A DNA stretch of 26,009 bases, taken from contig JBAYOW010000031.1 of assembly GCA_041678005.1 (NCBI GenBank), forward strand, positions 1 through 26,009, given 5' to 3'. Positions 15,123-22,438 of this stretch are shown piece by piece. The first letter of the stretch is position 1, and every line of letters begins with the position of its first letter. The position numbers were made by a program, and so were the translations under genes. This DNA is from Sulfurivermis sp041678005. Lineage in GTDB: Bacteria > Pseudomonadota > Gammaproteobacteria > Thiohalomonadales > Thiohalomonadaceae. The notes below the pieces were generated by a model that saw nothing but the letters and a program-made list of their open reading frames with translations, ran no database searches and was not told the origin of the DNA.

Positions 15123-15697
15123 TATCTGGCTGTCCCGTGACTGACGATACGCACATAAGGCAACGCGCCTTGCATACCGGAAGAAGCAGAATATTCATTA
15201 TGGTTGACCAGATATGCATTGAGGCGTTCGCGCTGGGCAGCATTTGATTTACTAATGGCTGGGGGTTTGCTGGTGATACTGGCCAGTTGCGCCATGGTGC
15301 GGGCGGGTTGGCTGGGTTTGGCAAGCTGGGCTGTTGTGACTGTTACCCCGTCTGTTTCAATGGATTCCTGTTGCACGACAAGGATCGCTACTACGGCCAC
15401 CGAAGCTGCAATTGCAGCACCCACAGCCTGCTTTGCCAAAGCCGGCCAAGGTGTTTTACGCCGTGGTGCCAGGATAGTTGGCTCCTGTGCCAAAGATTGT
15501 TGTACACGCCGATGCAGATCACTGGCTCTGGTTGTGACCAGATGACCACGCATGGTGTCACTGATCAATTGATAACGTCGCCAGCGCGCCTGCAAATCAG
15601 CATTATCACGCAATTCATGCAAGACCAGAGACAACTCGGGACGATTCAACTCATCATCTACCAGGGCTGAAATCTGTTCATCAACATGGTTTTTCAT
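15122..15697 (-). CDS. rseA: Sigma-E anti-sigma factor RseA (MucA)
   Basis: This 191-aa single-span inner-membrane protein holds the sigma factor inactive until proteolysis. The N-terminal cytoplasmic domain starts EQISALVDDEL and contains RWRRYQLISDTMRG, the RseA/MucA signature. A membrane helix lies at about 91-108 (AVGAAIAASVAVVAILVV), and the periplasmic tail should contact RseB. The frame opens at 15754, but the ATG at 15697 starts the family homology, with a GAGG ribosome site. It follows rpoE after 53 bases. It is more diverged than its neighbours, as is usual for this anti-sigma family. Confidence 0.93.
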   Translation of the reverse strand: MKNHVDEQISALVDDELNRPELSLVLHELRDNADLQARWRRYQLISDTMRGHLVTTRASDLHRRVQQSLAQEPTILAPRRKTPWPALAKQAVGAAIAASVAVVAILVVQQESIETDGVTVTTAQLAKPSQPARTMAQLASITSKPPAISKSNAAQRERLNAYLVNHNEYSASSGMQGALPYVRIVSHGTAR

Positions 15698-15698
15698 T

Positions 15699-15717
15699 AT
15701 CGAAATGCCTCGATTTC
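15699..15717 (-). promoter_or_regulatory. Small hairpins around the rseA ribosome binding site
   Basis: Two overlapping 5-bp inverted repeats, ATCGA/TCGAT (15699-15714) and GAAAT/ATTTC (15702-15717), lie just upstream of the rseA ATG. The candidate GAGG ribosome site (15708-15711) sits in the loop of the second and partly in an arm of the first. Mutually exclusive folds could tune anti-sigma translation. This is a weak, short structure. Confidence 0.2.
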
Positions 15718-15750
15718 CGTACTGTCGGGAAGTTGTGCTTAATGACTTAG

Positions 15751-16332
15751 TCACTCAAGTAGTGGTCTGAGTTTCCTATCTATTGCCTCACGAGCACGAA
15801 AAATACGTGATCGCACTGTGCCTATGGGACAATTCATCGTCTCGGCAATCTCTTCATAACTCAAACCTTCCAGCTCGCACAGAACAATGGCTATGCGCAG
15901 TTCTTCAGGGAGTTCATCAATGGTCTGGGAGATGGTGTGCTTGATTTCATCACGCAAGGCCAGGTGTTCCGGTGTATCGCCTTCATGCAGACGAGCCGAT
16001 GATTCCATATCAAGCTGGGCGGCATCGGCAGCATCGATATCGGCATCGGGCGGTCTTCTGGCCATGGAGGTGAGATGATTTTTTGCGGTATTGATAGCAA
16101 TACGATAGAGCCAGGTATAAAAGGCGCTCTCACCACGAAAATTGGCCAAGGCACGATAGGCCTTGATGAATGTTTCCTGAGCGACATCGAGTGATTCATC
16201 AGGATCCCTGACATAGCGCGAAATCAACTTGACAATCCTGTGCTGGTATTTCTGGACCAGAACATCAAAGGCGCGTTTATCACCTTGCTGGACTCGCGCC
16301 ACCAGTTCTTGATCAGCCTGTTGTATGCCCAT
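15751..16332 (-). CDS. rpoE: RNA polymerase sigma factor RpoE/AlgU
   Basis: This 193-aa ECF sigma factor directs the envelope-stress regulon. Region 2 (about 20-90) has AFDVLVQKYQHRIVKLISRYV, DVAQETFIKAYRALANFRGESAFYTWLYRIAINTAKN, and region 4 (about 135-185) has the helix-turn-helix GLSYEEIAETMNCPIGTVRSRIFRAREAI. Both are very close to E. coli RpoE and Pseudomonas AlgU. It heads the operon with rseA, rseB, rseC and degP, and is divergent from nadB as in Pseudomonas. A sigma-E-like promoter lies upstream, which implies autoregulation. The ATG is preceded by a purine-rich AAGG stretch. Confidence 0.97.
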   Translation of the reverse strand: MGIQQADQELVARVQQGDKRAFDVLVQKYQHRIVKLISRYVRDPDESLDVAQETFIKAYRALANFRGESAFYTWLYRIAINTAKNHLTSMARRPPDADIDAADAAQLDMESSARLHEGDTPEHLALRDEIKHTISQTIDELPEELRIAIVLCELEGLSYEEIAETMNCPIGTVRSRIFRAREAIDRKLRPLLE

Positions 16333-16382
16333 CGGGGGCCAACCTTTTCCTTAAATTTGAGGGCCACTCACTGGACACAAAC

Positions 16383-16409
16383 ATAGACTACACTTGTTGC
16401 CAGGAGTTC
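16383..16409 (-). promoter_or_regulatory. Sigma-E-type promoter candidate for rpoE
   Basis: On the minus strand, GAACTC (16404-16409) and TCTAT (16383-16387) are separated by 16 bases. This compares with the sigma-E/AlgU consensus GAACTT-N16/17-TCTGA: five of six bases at -35 and the first three at -10. It lies about 50 bases upstream of the rpoE ATG, a natural position for autoregulation. It also covers a potential upstream nadB start region. Confidence 0.5.
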
Positions 16410-16481
16410 ATGGAAATAGAATGCAGACATCATAAAGAACCTCAGCCCATAGAACCAGTACCTATTGGTAAGCCATCAACC

Positions 16482-18095
16482 ATGCACGATGAACAGCCGC
16501 ACTACGATGTCCTGATCATCGGCAGCGGCGCTGCCGGTCTGACCGTGGCGCTGAATCTGCCAAATTCACTCAAGATCGCCATACTCGCCAAGTCCGTCAG
16601 TAGTGAAGGCTCGACTTACTACGCGCAAGGCGGTGTCGCGGCTGTGCTCGATGCGCACGACTCCATAGCCTCGCACATCGAAGACACGCTCAATGCCGGT
16701 GCCGGCTTGTGCCATGAAGGCACGGTGCGCTATACCGTGGAACACAGCCGCGAGGCAATTCAATGGCTTATTGATGGCGGGGTAAACTTTACCGGCGAGA
16801 CCAGCCCCAATCAAGACTATCACCTTACGCGGGAAGGCGGCCACAGCCACCGCCGCGTGATCCACGCTGCCGATGCCACTGGCCGCGCAATCGAAACCAG
16901 CTTGATCGATCAGGCCGGTCAGCGCAGTAATATAACCCTGTATGACAACCACATCGCCGTTGATCTGATCACCAGCAGTAAACTTGGGCGTGGTGGCCAC
17001 CGCGTGCTTGGCGCCTATATCCTGGATCGCAAACGCAATATAGTAGAAGTATTTCGCGCTCACCGCGTAGTACTGGCTACCGGCGGCGCCAGCAAGGTCT
17101 ATCTTTACACCTCAAATCCGGACATTGCCACTGGCGACGGCATCGCCATGGCCTGGCGTGCTGGTTGTCGTGTGGCAAATATGGAATTCAACCAGTTTCA
17201 CCCCACCTGCCTTTATCATCACAAGGCCAAATCCTTTCTGATCACTGAGGCCTTGCGAGGTGAGGGTGGCAAGCTGTTGTTGCCCAACGGCGAGCGTTTT
17301 ATGCCGCGCTTCGATCCGCGTGCCGAACTCGCGCCACGCGATATAGTGGCCCGCGCCATCGACCACGAGATCAAAAGACTTGGTGTGCCCTGTGTCTATC
17401 TGGACATCAGCCATCGACCGGCAGAATTCATTCAGACCCACTTTCCCACGATACATAAACGTTGTCTGGAGCTGGGCATCGACATGACGCGTGAACCAAT
17501 ACCGGTAGTGCCGGCAGCGCACTACACTTGCGGCGGTATCATGGTGGACTTACAGGGGCGCACAGATCTGGATGGTCTGTATGCCGTAGGCGAGGTGAGC
17601 TTCACCCGCCTGCATGGCGCCAATCGCCTGGCCAGCAACTCACTACTCGAATGTCTGGTCTTTGGACGCGCTGTGGCGCTGGACATAGCCGCAGAACTTG
17701 TCAGCTACACACCTATCGACAAACTGCCACCGTGGGATGAAAGCCGCGTCACCGATTCAGATGAAGAGGTGGTCGTCTCTCACAACTGGGAAGAACTGCG
17801 TCGTTTCATGTGGGATTATGTAGGCATTGTACGCACCGACAAACGCCTGCAACGCGCCAAACGCCGGGTTGAGCTGTTGAGCAGTGAGATCCACGAATAC
17901 TATGGCAATTTTCGAGTCACCAATGACCTGTTGGAGCTACGCAATTTGGTGCAGGTTGCCGAGCTAATCATTCAATCAGCGATGGCACGCAAGGAAAGCC
18001 GTGGCCTGCATTACACCCTGGATTATCCTGAGCTTGCTGCAGGTGAGGCCCAGGACACTATTCTGACTCCAGATAACTCACCGTTAAATCAATAG
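16482..18095 (+). CDS. nadB: L-aspartate oxidase
   Basis: This 537-aa FAD enzyme oxidises L-aspartate to iminoaspartate, the first step of de novo NAD synthesis with NadA. The FAD-binding N-terminus reads DVLIIGSGAAGL (9-20). The succinate dehydrogenase-like flavoprotein core has ATGGASKVYLYTSNP, NMEFNQFHPTCLY, LITEALRGEGG and the C-terminal cofactor segment GANRLASNSLLECLVFGRA. ATG 16482 gives the usual length (E. coli NadB 540). The frame extends 24 codons to an ATG at 16410 with AGGAG, but only three bases of spacing, and those codons overlap the candidate rpoE promoter. Divergent from rpoE. Confidence 0.96.
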   Translation: MHDEQPHYDVLIIGSGAAGLTVALNLPNSLKIAILAKSVSSEGSTYYAQGGVAAVLDAHDSIASHIEDTLNAGAGLCHEGTVRYTVEHSREAIQWLIDGGVNFTGETSPNQDYHLTREGGHSHRRVIHAADATGRAIETSLIDQAGQRSNITLYDNHIAVDLITSSKLGRGGHRVLGAYILDRKRNIVEVFRAHRVVLATGGASKVYLYTSNPDIATGDGIAMAWRAGCRVANMEFNQFHPTCLYHHKAKSFLITEALRGEGGKLLLPNGERFMPRFDPRAELAPRDIVARAIDHEIKRLGVPCVYLDISHRPAEFIQTHFPTIHKRCLELGIDMTREPIPVVPAAHYTCGGIMVDLQGRTDLDGLYAVGEVSFTRLHGANRLASNSLLECLVFGRAVALDIAAELVSYTPIDKLPPWDESRVTDSDEEVVVSHNWEELRRFMWDYVGIVRTDKRLQRAKRRVELLSSEIHEYYGNFRVTNDLLELRNLVQVAELIIQSAMARKESRGLHYTLDYPELAAGEAQDTILTPDNSPLNQ

Positions 18096-18210
18096 AATAT
18101 TCACCTGTAGTAGCAGGAAAACCATGCCGTAATTCTGACTGGGTATAGTTGTAGCACTGGAACAGCTAAGTATTGTTGAATGCCGATACAGCGGCAAAAG
18201 CGATCTGGAT

Positions 18211-18234
18211 AGTATTGCAAAATACTTTATTTTA
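18211..18234 (+). terminator. Weak terminator candidate after nadB
   Basis: AGTATT and AATACT form a 6-bp AT-rich stem with a GCAA loop, followed by TTATTTTA. The stem is weak. A second hairpin, AAGGGA/TCCCTT (18244-18269), lies just downstream without an adjacent T-run. Apart from these and the two repeat elements, the 294 bases between nadB and ygfX hold nothing that I can assign. Confidence 0.3.
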
Positions 18235-18291
18235 CGCCCTTTGAAGGGAAGTGGTTCTGTGAGTCCCTTGCATAAAACGATTTTTCACATT

Positions 18292-18324
18292 CGGAGCAAT
18301 GCCCGATGGTTATTGCGCCCTACG
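18292..18324. repeat. Interspersed repeat of the CGTAGGGCGCAATA type
   Basis: On the minus strand the element starts CGTAGGGCGCAATAACC and ends GGGCATTGCTCCG. It is an imperfect inverted repeat with the arms GGCGCAAT and ATTGCTCC. This closely resembles a dispersed intergenic element that I recall from many gammaproteobacterial genomes. Membership of a family is from memory; copy number in this genome cannot be judged from one window. Confidence 0.5.
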
Positions 18325-18333
18325 GTACTTTAG

Positions 18334-18373
18334 CTCCCCTCTCCCGCTCGCGGGAGAGGAGTTTGGGGAAGGG
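18334..18373. repeat. REP-like palindromic element
   Basis: The core stem CTCTCCCG (18339-18346) and CGGGAGAG (18351-18358), with loop CTCG, is followed by TTTGGGGAAGGG. This matches the form of the widespread C-rich stem elements followed by GGGG..GGG often seen between proteobacterial genes. It lies between the convergent ends of nadB and ygfX, the usual location for REP elements. No RAYT transposase is in the window. Confidence 0.55.
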
Positions 18374-18389
18374 TCAATCAATAGACATC

Positions 18390-18803
18390 TCATATCTGCT
18401 CCTGGCGCAAGGCCACACGCAAGGCGCGAAAGTCTTCGGTCGACAGGCTATCGGCCAGGATGGGCAAGCTATGTCGCCGACCGCCCTCCCCGCGCACGCG
18501 CAACAATACCAGCCAGGGCGTGAGCAGTGTTTCCGGCAAGATATGCACCGGCACGGCCGTGCCATCATTGTGATACCACAACCAACCACCATTACCCTGG
18601 TGCGCCAGATTGATTAACGGCTGGATGTGGCGAATGTAATATCGATAACTGATCCAGATCAAAGGCAAGAACAGGCCTGGCCAGGAAAAATATGTCGCCA
18701 GCCAAAGCAGCAACAAACCACTGGCAATGTGAGCGACCAACACAATCCGCCACAGACGTCGCGAGGCTACTGGCGCAAGGTGGAGAGATATTGTGGATGG
18801 CAT
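18390..18803 (-). CDS. ygfX: YgfX (CptA-like) inner-membrane protein
   Basis: This 137-aa protein is of the YgfX family. Two closely spaced membrane helices lie at about 17-36 and 38-57 (RIVLVAHIASGLLLLWLATYF and WPGLFLPLIWISYRYYI), followed by a cytoplasmic domain ending in the family signature LPILADSLSTEDFRALRVALR. In E. coli YgfX has been described as a toxin that affects MreB/FtsZ and is paired with SdhE (YgfY). Here no sdhE precedes it: only 142 bases separate its ATG from that of ygfZ. The ribosome site is weak. It is convergent with nadB and divergent from ygfZ. Confidence 0.88.
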   Translation of the reverse strand: MPSTISLHLAPVASRRLWRIVLVAHIASGLLLLWLATYFSWPGLFLPLIWISYRYYIRHIQPLINLAHQGNGGWLWYHNDGTAVPVHILPETLLTPWLVLLRVRGEGGRRHSLPILADSLSTEDFRALRVALRQEQI

Positions 18804-18888
18804 AAATCAGTCCATTTTCAGCATCTAAAGCGCTATTGAATGATGCAAAATCCTTGGTTAAACAAATCTAAAGTAATTCACTAGGATA

Positions 18889-18917
18889 TTACCAAGCGGG
18901 CGTGGTTTGGTTATCAT
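18889..18917 (+). promoter_or_regulatory. Sigma-70 promoter candidate for ygfZ
   Basis: TTACCA (18889-18894) and TATCAT (18912-18917) are separated by 17 bases, about 30 bases before the ygfZ ATG. Both hexamers match four of six consensus positions (TTGACA, TATAAT). Confidence 0.45.
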
Positions 18918-18945
18918 AGCCAGATTCAACGTCGAGGACACAGAT

Positions 18946-20013
18946 ATGCAGAACGACTGGCACAATTTTCTTCAACAATCAGGCGCCAGGTTGATCGATG
19001 GACAAGTGCATGATTTTGGTCAGGCCGAGGTGGAGCAGGCAGCCGCCCTGCAAGGCGATATTCTGGTCGATCTTTCCCACTATGGTCTGCTGCGCGTAGC
19101 AGGCCCCGACAGCGCCACCTACATGCAGGGGCAATTCACCAACGATGTGCGCCAAGTGGATGATGAACATAGCCAGCTCAGTGGTTATCTCAGCGCCAAG
19201 GGCCGCCTGTTCAATATCGCTCGTCTCTTCCAGCGCGAGGATGCTTATTACCTGCGCATGCCAGCGGCATTACTACAGGAGGCGCAAACACGCCTGCGCA
19301 AGTACATCATGATGTCCAAGGTTGATCTAAGTGATGCGAGCAATGATTTGTTGCGTATTGGCATCAGCGGAAGCAAGGCCAGCGCTGCACTGACTGAAGA
19401 ACTGGGCCAAATACCGCAGGCCATTGATGAAGTCAGTCATAGTAAAGGTTTAACAGCGATCAGAATTGCTGGCCCGCAGCCACGTTATGAAATTTATGGC
19501 GAAGCCGAGCAGATTAAATCACTCTGGCAAAAGTTGGCCGCTATCGTCAGGCCTGCCGGTGCTCCTGCCTGGGCATTGATCGATATCCATGCTGGCCTGC
19601 CCAATATCCTGCCTGCCAACGTTGAAGCCTTCGTGCCACAAATGGTCAATCTGCAACTGGTCAATGGCGTGAGCTTCCGCAAAGGCTGTTATACCGGTCA
19701 GGAAGTAGTGGCGCGCATGCAATATCTCGGCACACTCAAACGCCGTATGTACCTGGCGCATATTGATAACGCCACCCCGCCTGTGCCGGGCACCGAACTC
19801 ATGTCGTCCAGCTCTGACAGTGGCCAAGGAGCTGGCAAGGTAGTCGATGCCCAACCCGGGCCTGATGGTGGCTGTGATCTACTGGTTGTTGTGCAGGTGG
19901 CATTGATAGATGCCGGAGCAGATGTACATATTACTGATGCTAATGGCCCCAAACTACATTTCAAATCATTGCCCTATGACTTTCCGGCGGATGCAGCAGA
20001 AACTGGCAGCTAA
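18946..20013 (+). CDS. ygfZ: Folate-binding Fe-S cluster repair protein YgfZ
   Basis: This 355-aa protein is of the GcvT-like, tetrahydrofolate-binding family needed for the activity of certain iron-sulfur enzymes such as MiaB. The signature K-G-C-Y-T-G-Q-E is present as FRKGCYTGQEVVARM (C248), and the N-terminal half has the DLSHYGLLRVAGPDSATYMQGQFTND region that aligns with GcvT. The frame opens at a TTG at 18907, but ATG 18946 has a GAGGA ribosome site seven bases upstream. It is followed after 32 bases by the HDOD gene, probably in one transcript. Confidence 0.95.
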   Translation: MQNDWHNFLQQSGARLIDGQVHDFGQAEVEQAAALQGDILVDLSHYGLLRVAGPDSATYMQGQFTNDVRQVDDEHSQLSGYLSAKGRLFNIARLFQREDAYYLRMPAALLQEAQTRLRKYIMMSKVDLSDASNDLLRIGISGSKASAALTEELGQIPQAIDEVSHSKGLTAIRIAGPQPRYEIYGEAEQIKSLWQKLAAIVRPAGAPAWALIDIHAGLPNILPANVEAFVPQMVNLQLVNGVSFRKGCYTGQEVVARMQYLGTLKRRMYLAHIDNATPPVPGTELMSSSSDSGQGAGKVVDAQPGPDGGCDLLVVVQVALIDAGADVHITDANGPKLHFKSLPYDFPADAAETGS

Positions 20014-20045
20014 GAAAGCCTATAAGCAAGGAAAAGAAGGTTCAC

Positions 20046-20885
20046 ATGCCTACTATTGCCAAGGAATTTACGACCGATTTATTGGACGATTTGCTAAACG
20101 ATCGACTCGTCTTGCCCACACTGCCGGAAGTGGCGCTGAAGGTACGCGATGTGGCCGATGATCCAGACTCATCGATCCATGATTTGACTAAACTAATCAC
20201 CAGCGATCCTGCGCTCAGCGCACGCCTGATTCAGGTATCCAACAGCCCGTTAATGCGTACAGCGCGCAAAATTGAAAGTATCGATGAAGCCGTGAGCCGA
20301 TTAGGTATGCGTATCGTGCGCGATCTGGCGATCAGCATAGTGATGCAGCAAATGTTTCAGGCCACTTCTGATGCAACGGACAAGCGTCTACGTGAACTCT
20401 GGGATCACAGCACGGAAGTTGCGGCAATCTGTCATGTGCTAGCCAGCCAATTCACCAAATTAAATCCAGAACAGGCACTGCTGGCAGGGCTGGTACACGC
20501 TATCGGCGCCCTACCCATACTAACCAAGGCAGAGGATTATCCCGAACTGTTGGCCGATGAACAAACACTTGATCAGATTATTGAGGAGCTGCATCCACGT
20601 ATTGGTGCTGCCATTCTGCGCTACTGGAATTTCTCACAGGAACTAATCGACGTAGCCGAGATGCACACCAACATGCAGCATGATTCAAACTCGGTAGATC
20701 TTGTTGATTTGGTGATCGCTGCCAACCTGCAAAGCTATATGGGTACATCGCACCCCTTGGCCGAGCAGGACTTAAGTCAAATTCCTGCCTTTGCCAAGCT
20801 AGGTCTTGATACAGAAATAAGCATCGTCGAAATGGAAGGCACTGGTGATGCAATCCGGGAAACCCAACAACTACTGAACGGTTAG
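20046..20885 (+). CDS. HDOD-domain signalling protein
   Basis: This 279-aa protein is mostly a single HDOD domain (about 20-215), a regulatory relative of HD phosphohydrolases. The segments LPTLPEVALKVRDVADDPDSS, ITSDPALSARLIQVSNSP and IDEAVSRLGMRIVRDLAISIV are typical. The position of the catalytic HD pair reads GLVHAIG, so phosphodiesterase activity is unlikely; this is usual for HDOD proteins, which act in signalling or regulation. No receiver, GGDEF or EAL domain is attached. An AAGAAGG ribosome site precedes the ATG. Its end converges with lysS across 46 bases. Confidence 0.9.
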   Translation: MPTIAKEFTTDLLDDLLNDRLVLPTLPEVALKVRDVADDPDSSIHDLTKLITSDPALSARLIQVSNSPLMRTARKIESIDEAVSRLGMRIVRDLAISIVMQQMFQATSDATDKRLRELWDHSTEVAAICHVLASQFTKLNPEQALLAGLVHAIGALPILTKAEDYPELLADEQTLDQIIEELHPRIGAAILRYWNFSQELIDVAEMHTNMQHDSNSVDLVDLVIAANLQSYMGTSHPLAEQDLSQIPAFAKLGLDTEISIVEMEGTGDAIRETQQLLNG

Positions 20886-20931
20886 TTCAGCTATTTCACC
20901 AAGTAGATTGAAGCCCTGAGTGAAGCTTAAC

Positions 20932-22431
20932 TCACGCCGGTCGCATGTGAGGAAACAGCAACACATCACGGATGGATGGGGCGTCGGTAAAAAGCATCAC
21001 CAACCGGTCAATACCAATGCCTTCGCCAGCGGTCGGCGGCATACCGTGTTCAAGAGCCACGATATAATCTTCATCGAAATGCATGGCCTCATCGTCACCG
21101 GCTTCTTTTTCCAACACCTGTTTACGAAAACGCTCGGCCTGATCTTCCGGATCGTTCAATTCAGAAAAACCATTGGCTATCTCTCTCCCACCGATAAAAA
21201 ACTCAAACCGATCCGTCACCATGGGATCATCATCGTTCAAACGCGCCAGGGGTGATATCTCTGTAGGGTAAGCGGTAATGAAAGTTGGCTGTATCAACTT
21301 ATGTTCGACAGTTTCCTCAAAGATCAATGATTGCACCTTGCCAAGCCCAAAAGCCGGCTTTACCTCGGCGCCAAGCTTGCTGGCTATAATGCTGGCCTCA
21401 GCCAAATCATTCAGCTGTTCTGCGGTGATACCTGGATTGCAGGACAGGATAGACTCCAACATGGTCATGCGCTTGAAAGGTGAGCCAAAATCAAATTCCT
21501 GGCCTTGATAGCTAATCTTTGTGCTAGCAAGAACATCCCGTGCCAGGGAGCGCATCATTTCCTCAGTCAAATCCATCAGATCCTTGTAATCGGCATAGGC
21601 CTGATAGAACTCGATCATGGTGAATTCCGGATTGTGCCTGCTAGATAAGCCCTCATTGCGGAAACTACGGTTGATTTCAAACACGCGCTCAAAACCACCG
21701 ACCACCAATCGTTTCAGATACAGCTCCGGGGCAACCCGCAAATACAAATCAATACCCAGTGCATTGTGATGAGTAACAAAAGGACGCGCAGTGGCACCAC
21801 CAGGGATCACGTGCATCATCGGAGTTTCCACTTCCAGAAACCCATACGCCACCATGAACTCACGAATCAATTGAATGATCTGAGAGCGCACACGAAAGAC
21901 CTGGCGCGAGGAGTCATTGGCAATCAAATCCAGATAGCGCTGTCGGTAACGGGTTTCCTGATCGCTCAAACCCTGCCACTTTTCTGGCAATGGGCGCAGT
22001 GACTTGGTCAGCAAGCGAATGCTGTCAACCCGTACTGATAATTCGCCAGCCTTGGTGCGAAACAAAACACCCTCGGTGCCTACAATATCGCCAATGTCCC
22101 AGCGTTTGAAATCATCATAGACATCGGCACCGATGGCATCACGCTGGACAAATAACTGAATCTGCCCAGCCATATCCTTGAGCTGCAAAAAGGATACCTT
22201 GCCCATAATGCGCTTGAGCATCACTCGTCCTGCCACACTGACCCTCAGATTAAGGGTTGCCAGGGCAGCATCATCCATCTCGCCATAACTGGCATGCAGC
22301 TCACCCGCCGTGGCGTTGCGGCGAAAATCATTCGGAAAGGCAATGCCACGTTCGCGTAATGCCTTCAATTTGGCACGCCGCTCGGCGATCAGCTTGTTTT
22401 CGTCCTGATGGTTATTCAATTCTTCATTCAT
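20932..22431 (-). CDS. lysS: Lysyl-tRNA synthetase, class II
   Basis: This 499-aa enzyme charges tRNA-Lys. The N-terminal OB-fold anticodon-binding domain (about 64-145) includes VAGRVMLKRIMGKVSFLQLKD. The class II core has motif 1 near 185-206 (FLEVETPMM), motif 2 at about 255-275 (RSFRNEGLSSRHNPEFTMIE) and motif 3 from 469 (GEGIGIDRLVML). Length equals the usual bacterial LysRS (about 500). It lies seven bases after prfB, the same order as prfB-lysS in E. coli. Confidence 0.97.
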   Translation of the reverse strand: MNEELNNHQDENKLIAERRAKLKALRERGIAFPNDFRRNATAGELHASYGEMDDAALATLNLRVSVAGRVMLKRIMGKVSFLQLKDMAGQIQLFVQRDAIGADVYDDFKRWDIGDIVGTEGVLFRTKAGELSVRVDSIRLLTKSLRPLPEKWQGLSDQETRYRQRYLDLIANDSSRQVFRVRSQIIQLIREFMVAYGFLEVETPMMHVIPGGATARPFVTHHNALGIDLYLRVAPELYLKRLVVGGFERVFEINRSFRNEGLSSRHNPEFTMIEFYQAYADYKDLMDLTEEMMRSLARDVLASTKISYQGQEFDFGSPFKRMTMLESILSCNPGITAEQLNDLAEASIIASKLGAEVKPAFGLGKVQSLIFEETVEHKLIQPTFITAYPTEISPLARLNDDDPMVTDRFEFFIGGREIANGFSELNDPEDQAERFRKQVLEKEAGDDEAMHFDEDYIVALEHGMPPTAGEGIGIDRLVMLFTDAPSIRDVLLFPHMRPA

Positions 22432-22438
22432 AGGTATC

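Noticed and set aside
16566..17063. 165-codon minus-strand frame inside nadB
   Set aside because: It is antisense to the FAD-binding core of a well-supported gene.
18299..18523. Plus-strand frame beginning in the repeat elements
   Set aside because: Its first part (PLPLAGEEFGEG) is just the translated REP-like element, a common false gene, and the rest is antisense to ygfX.
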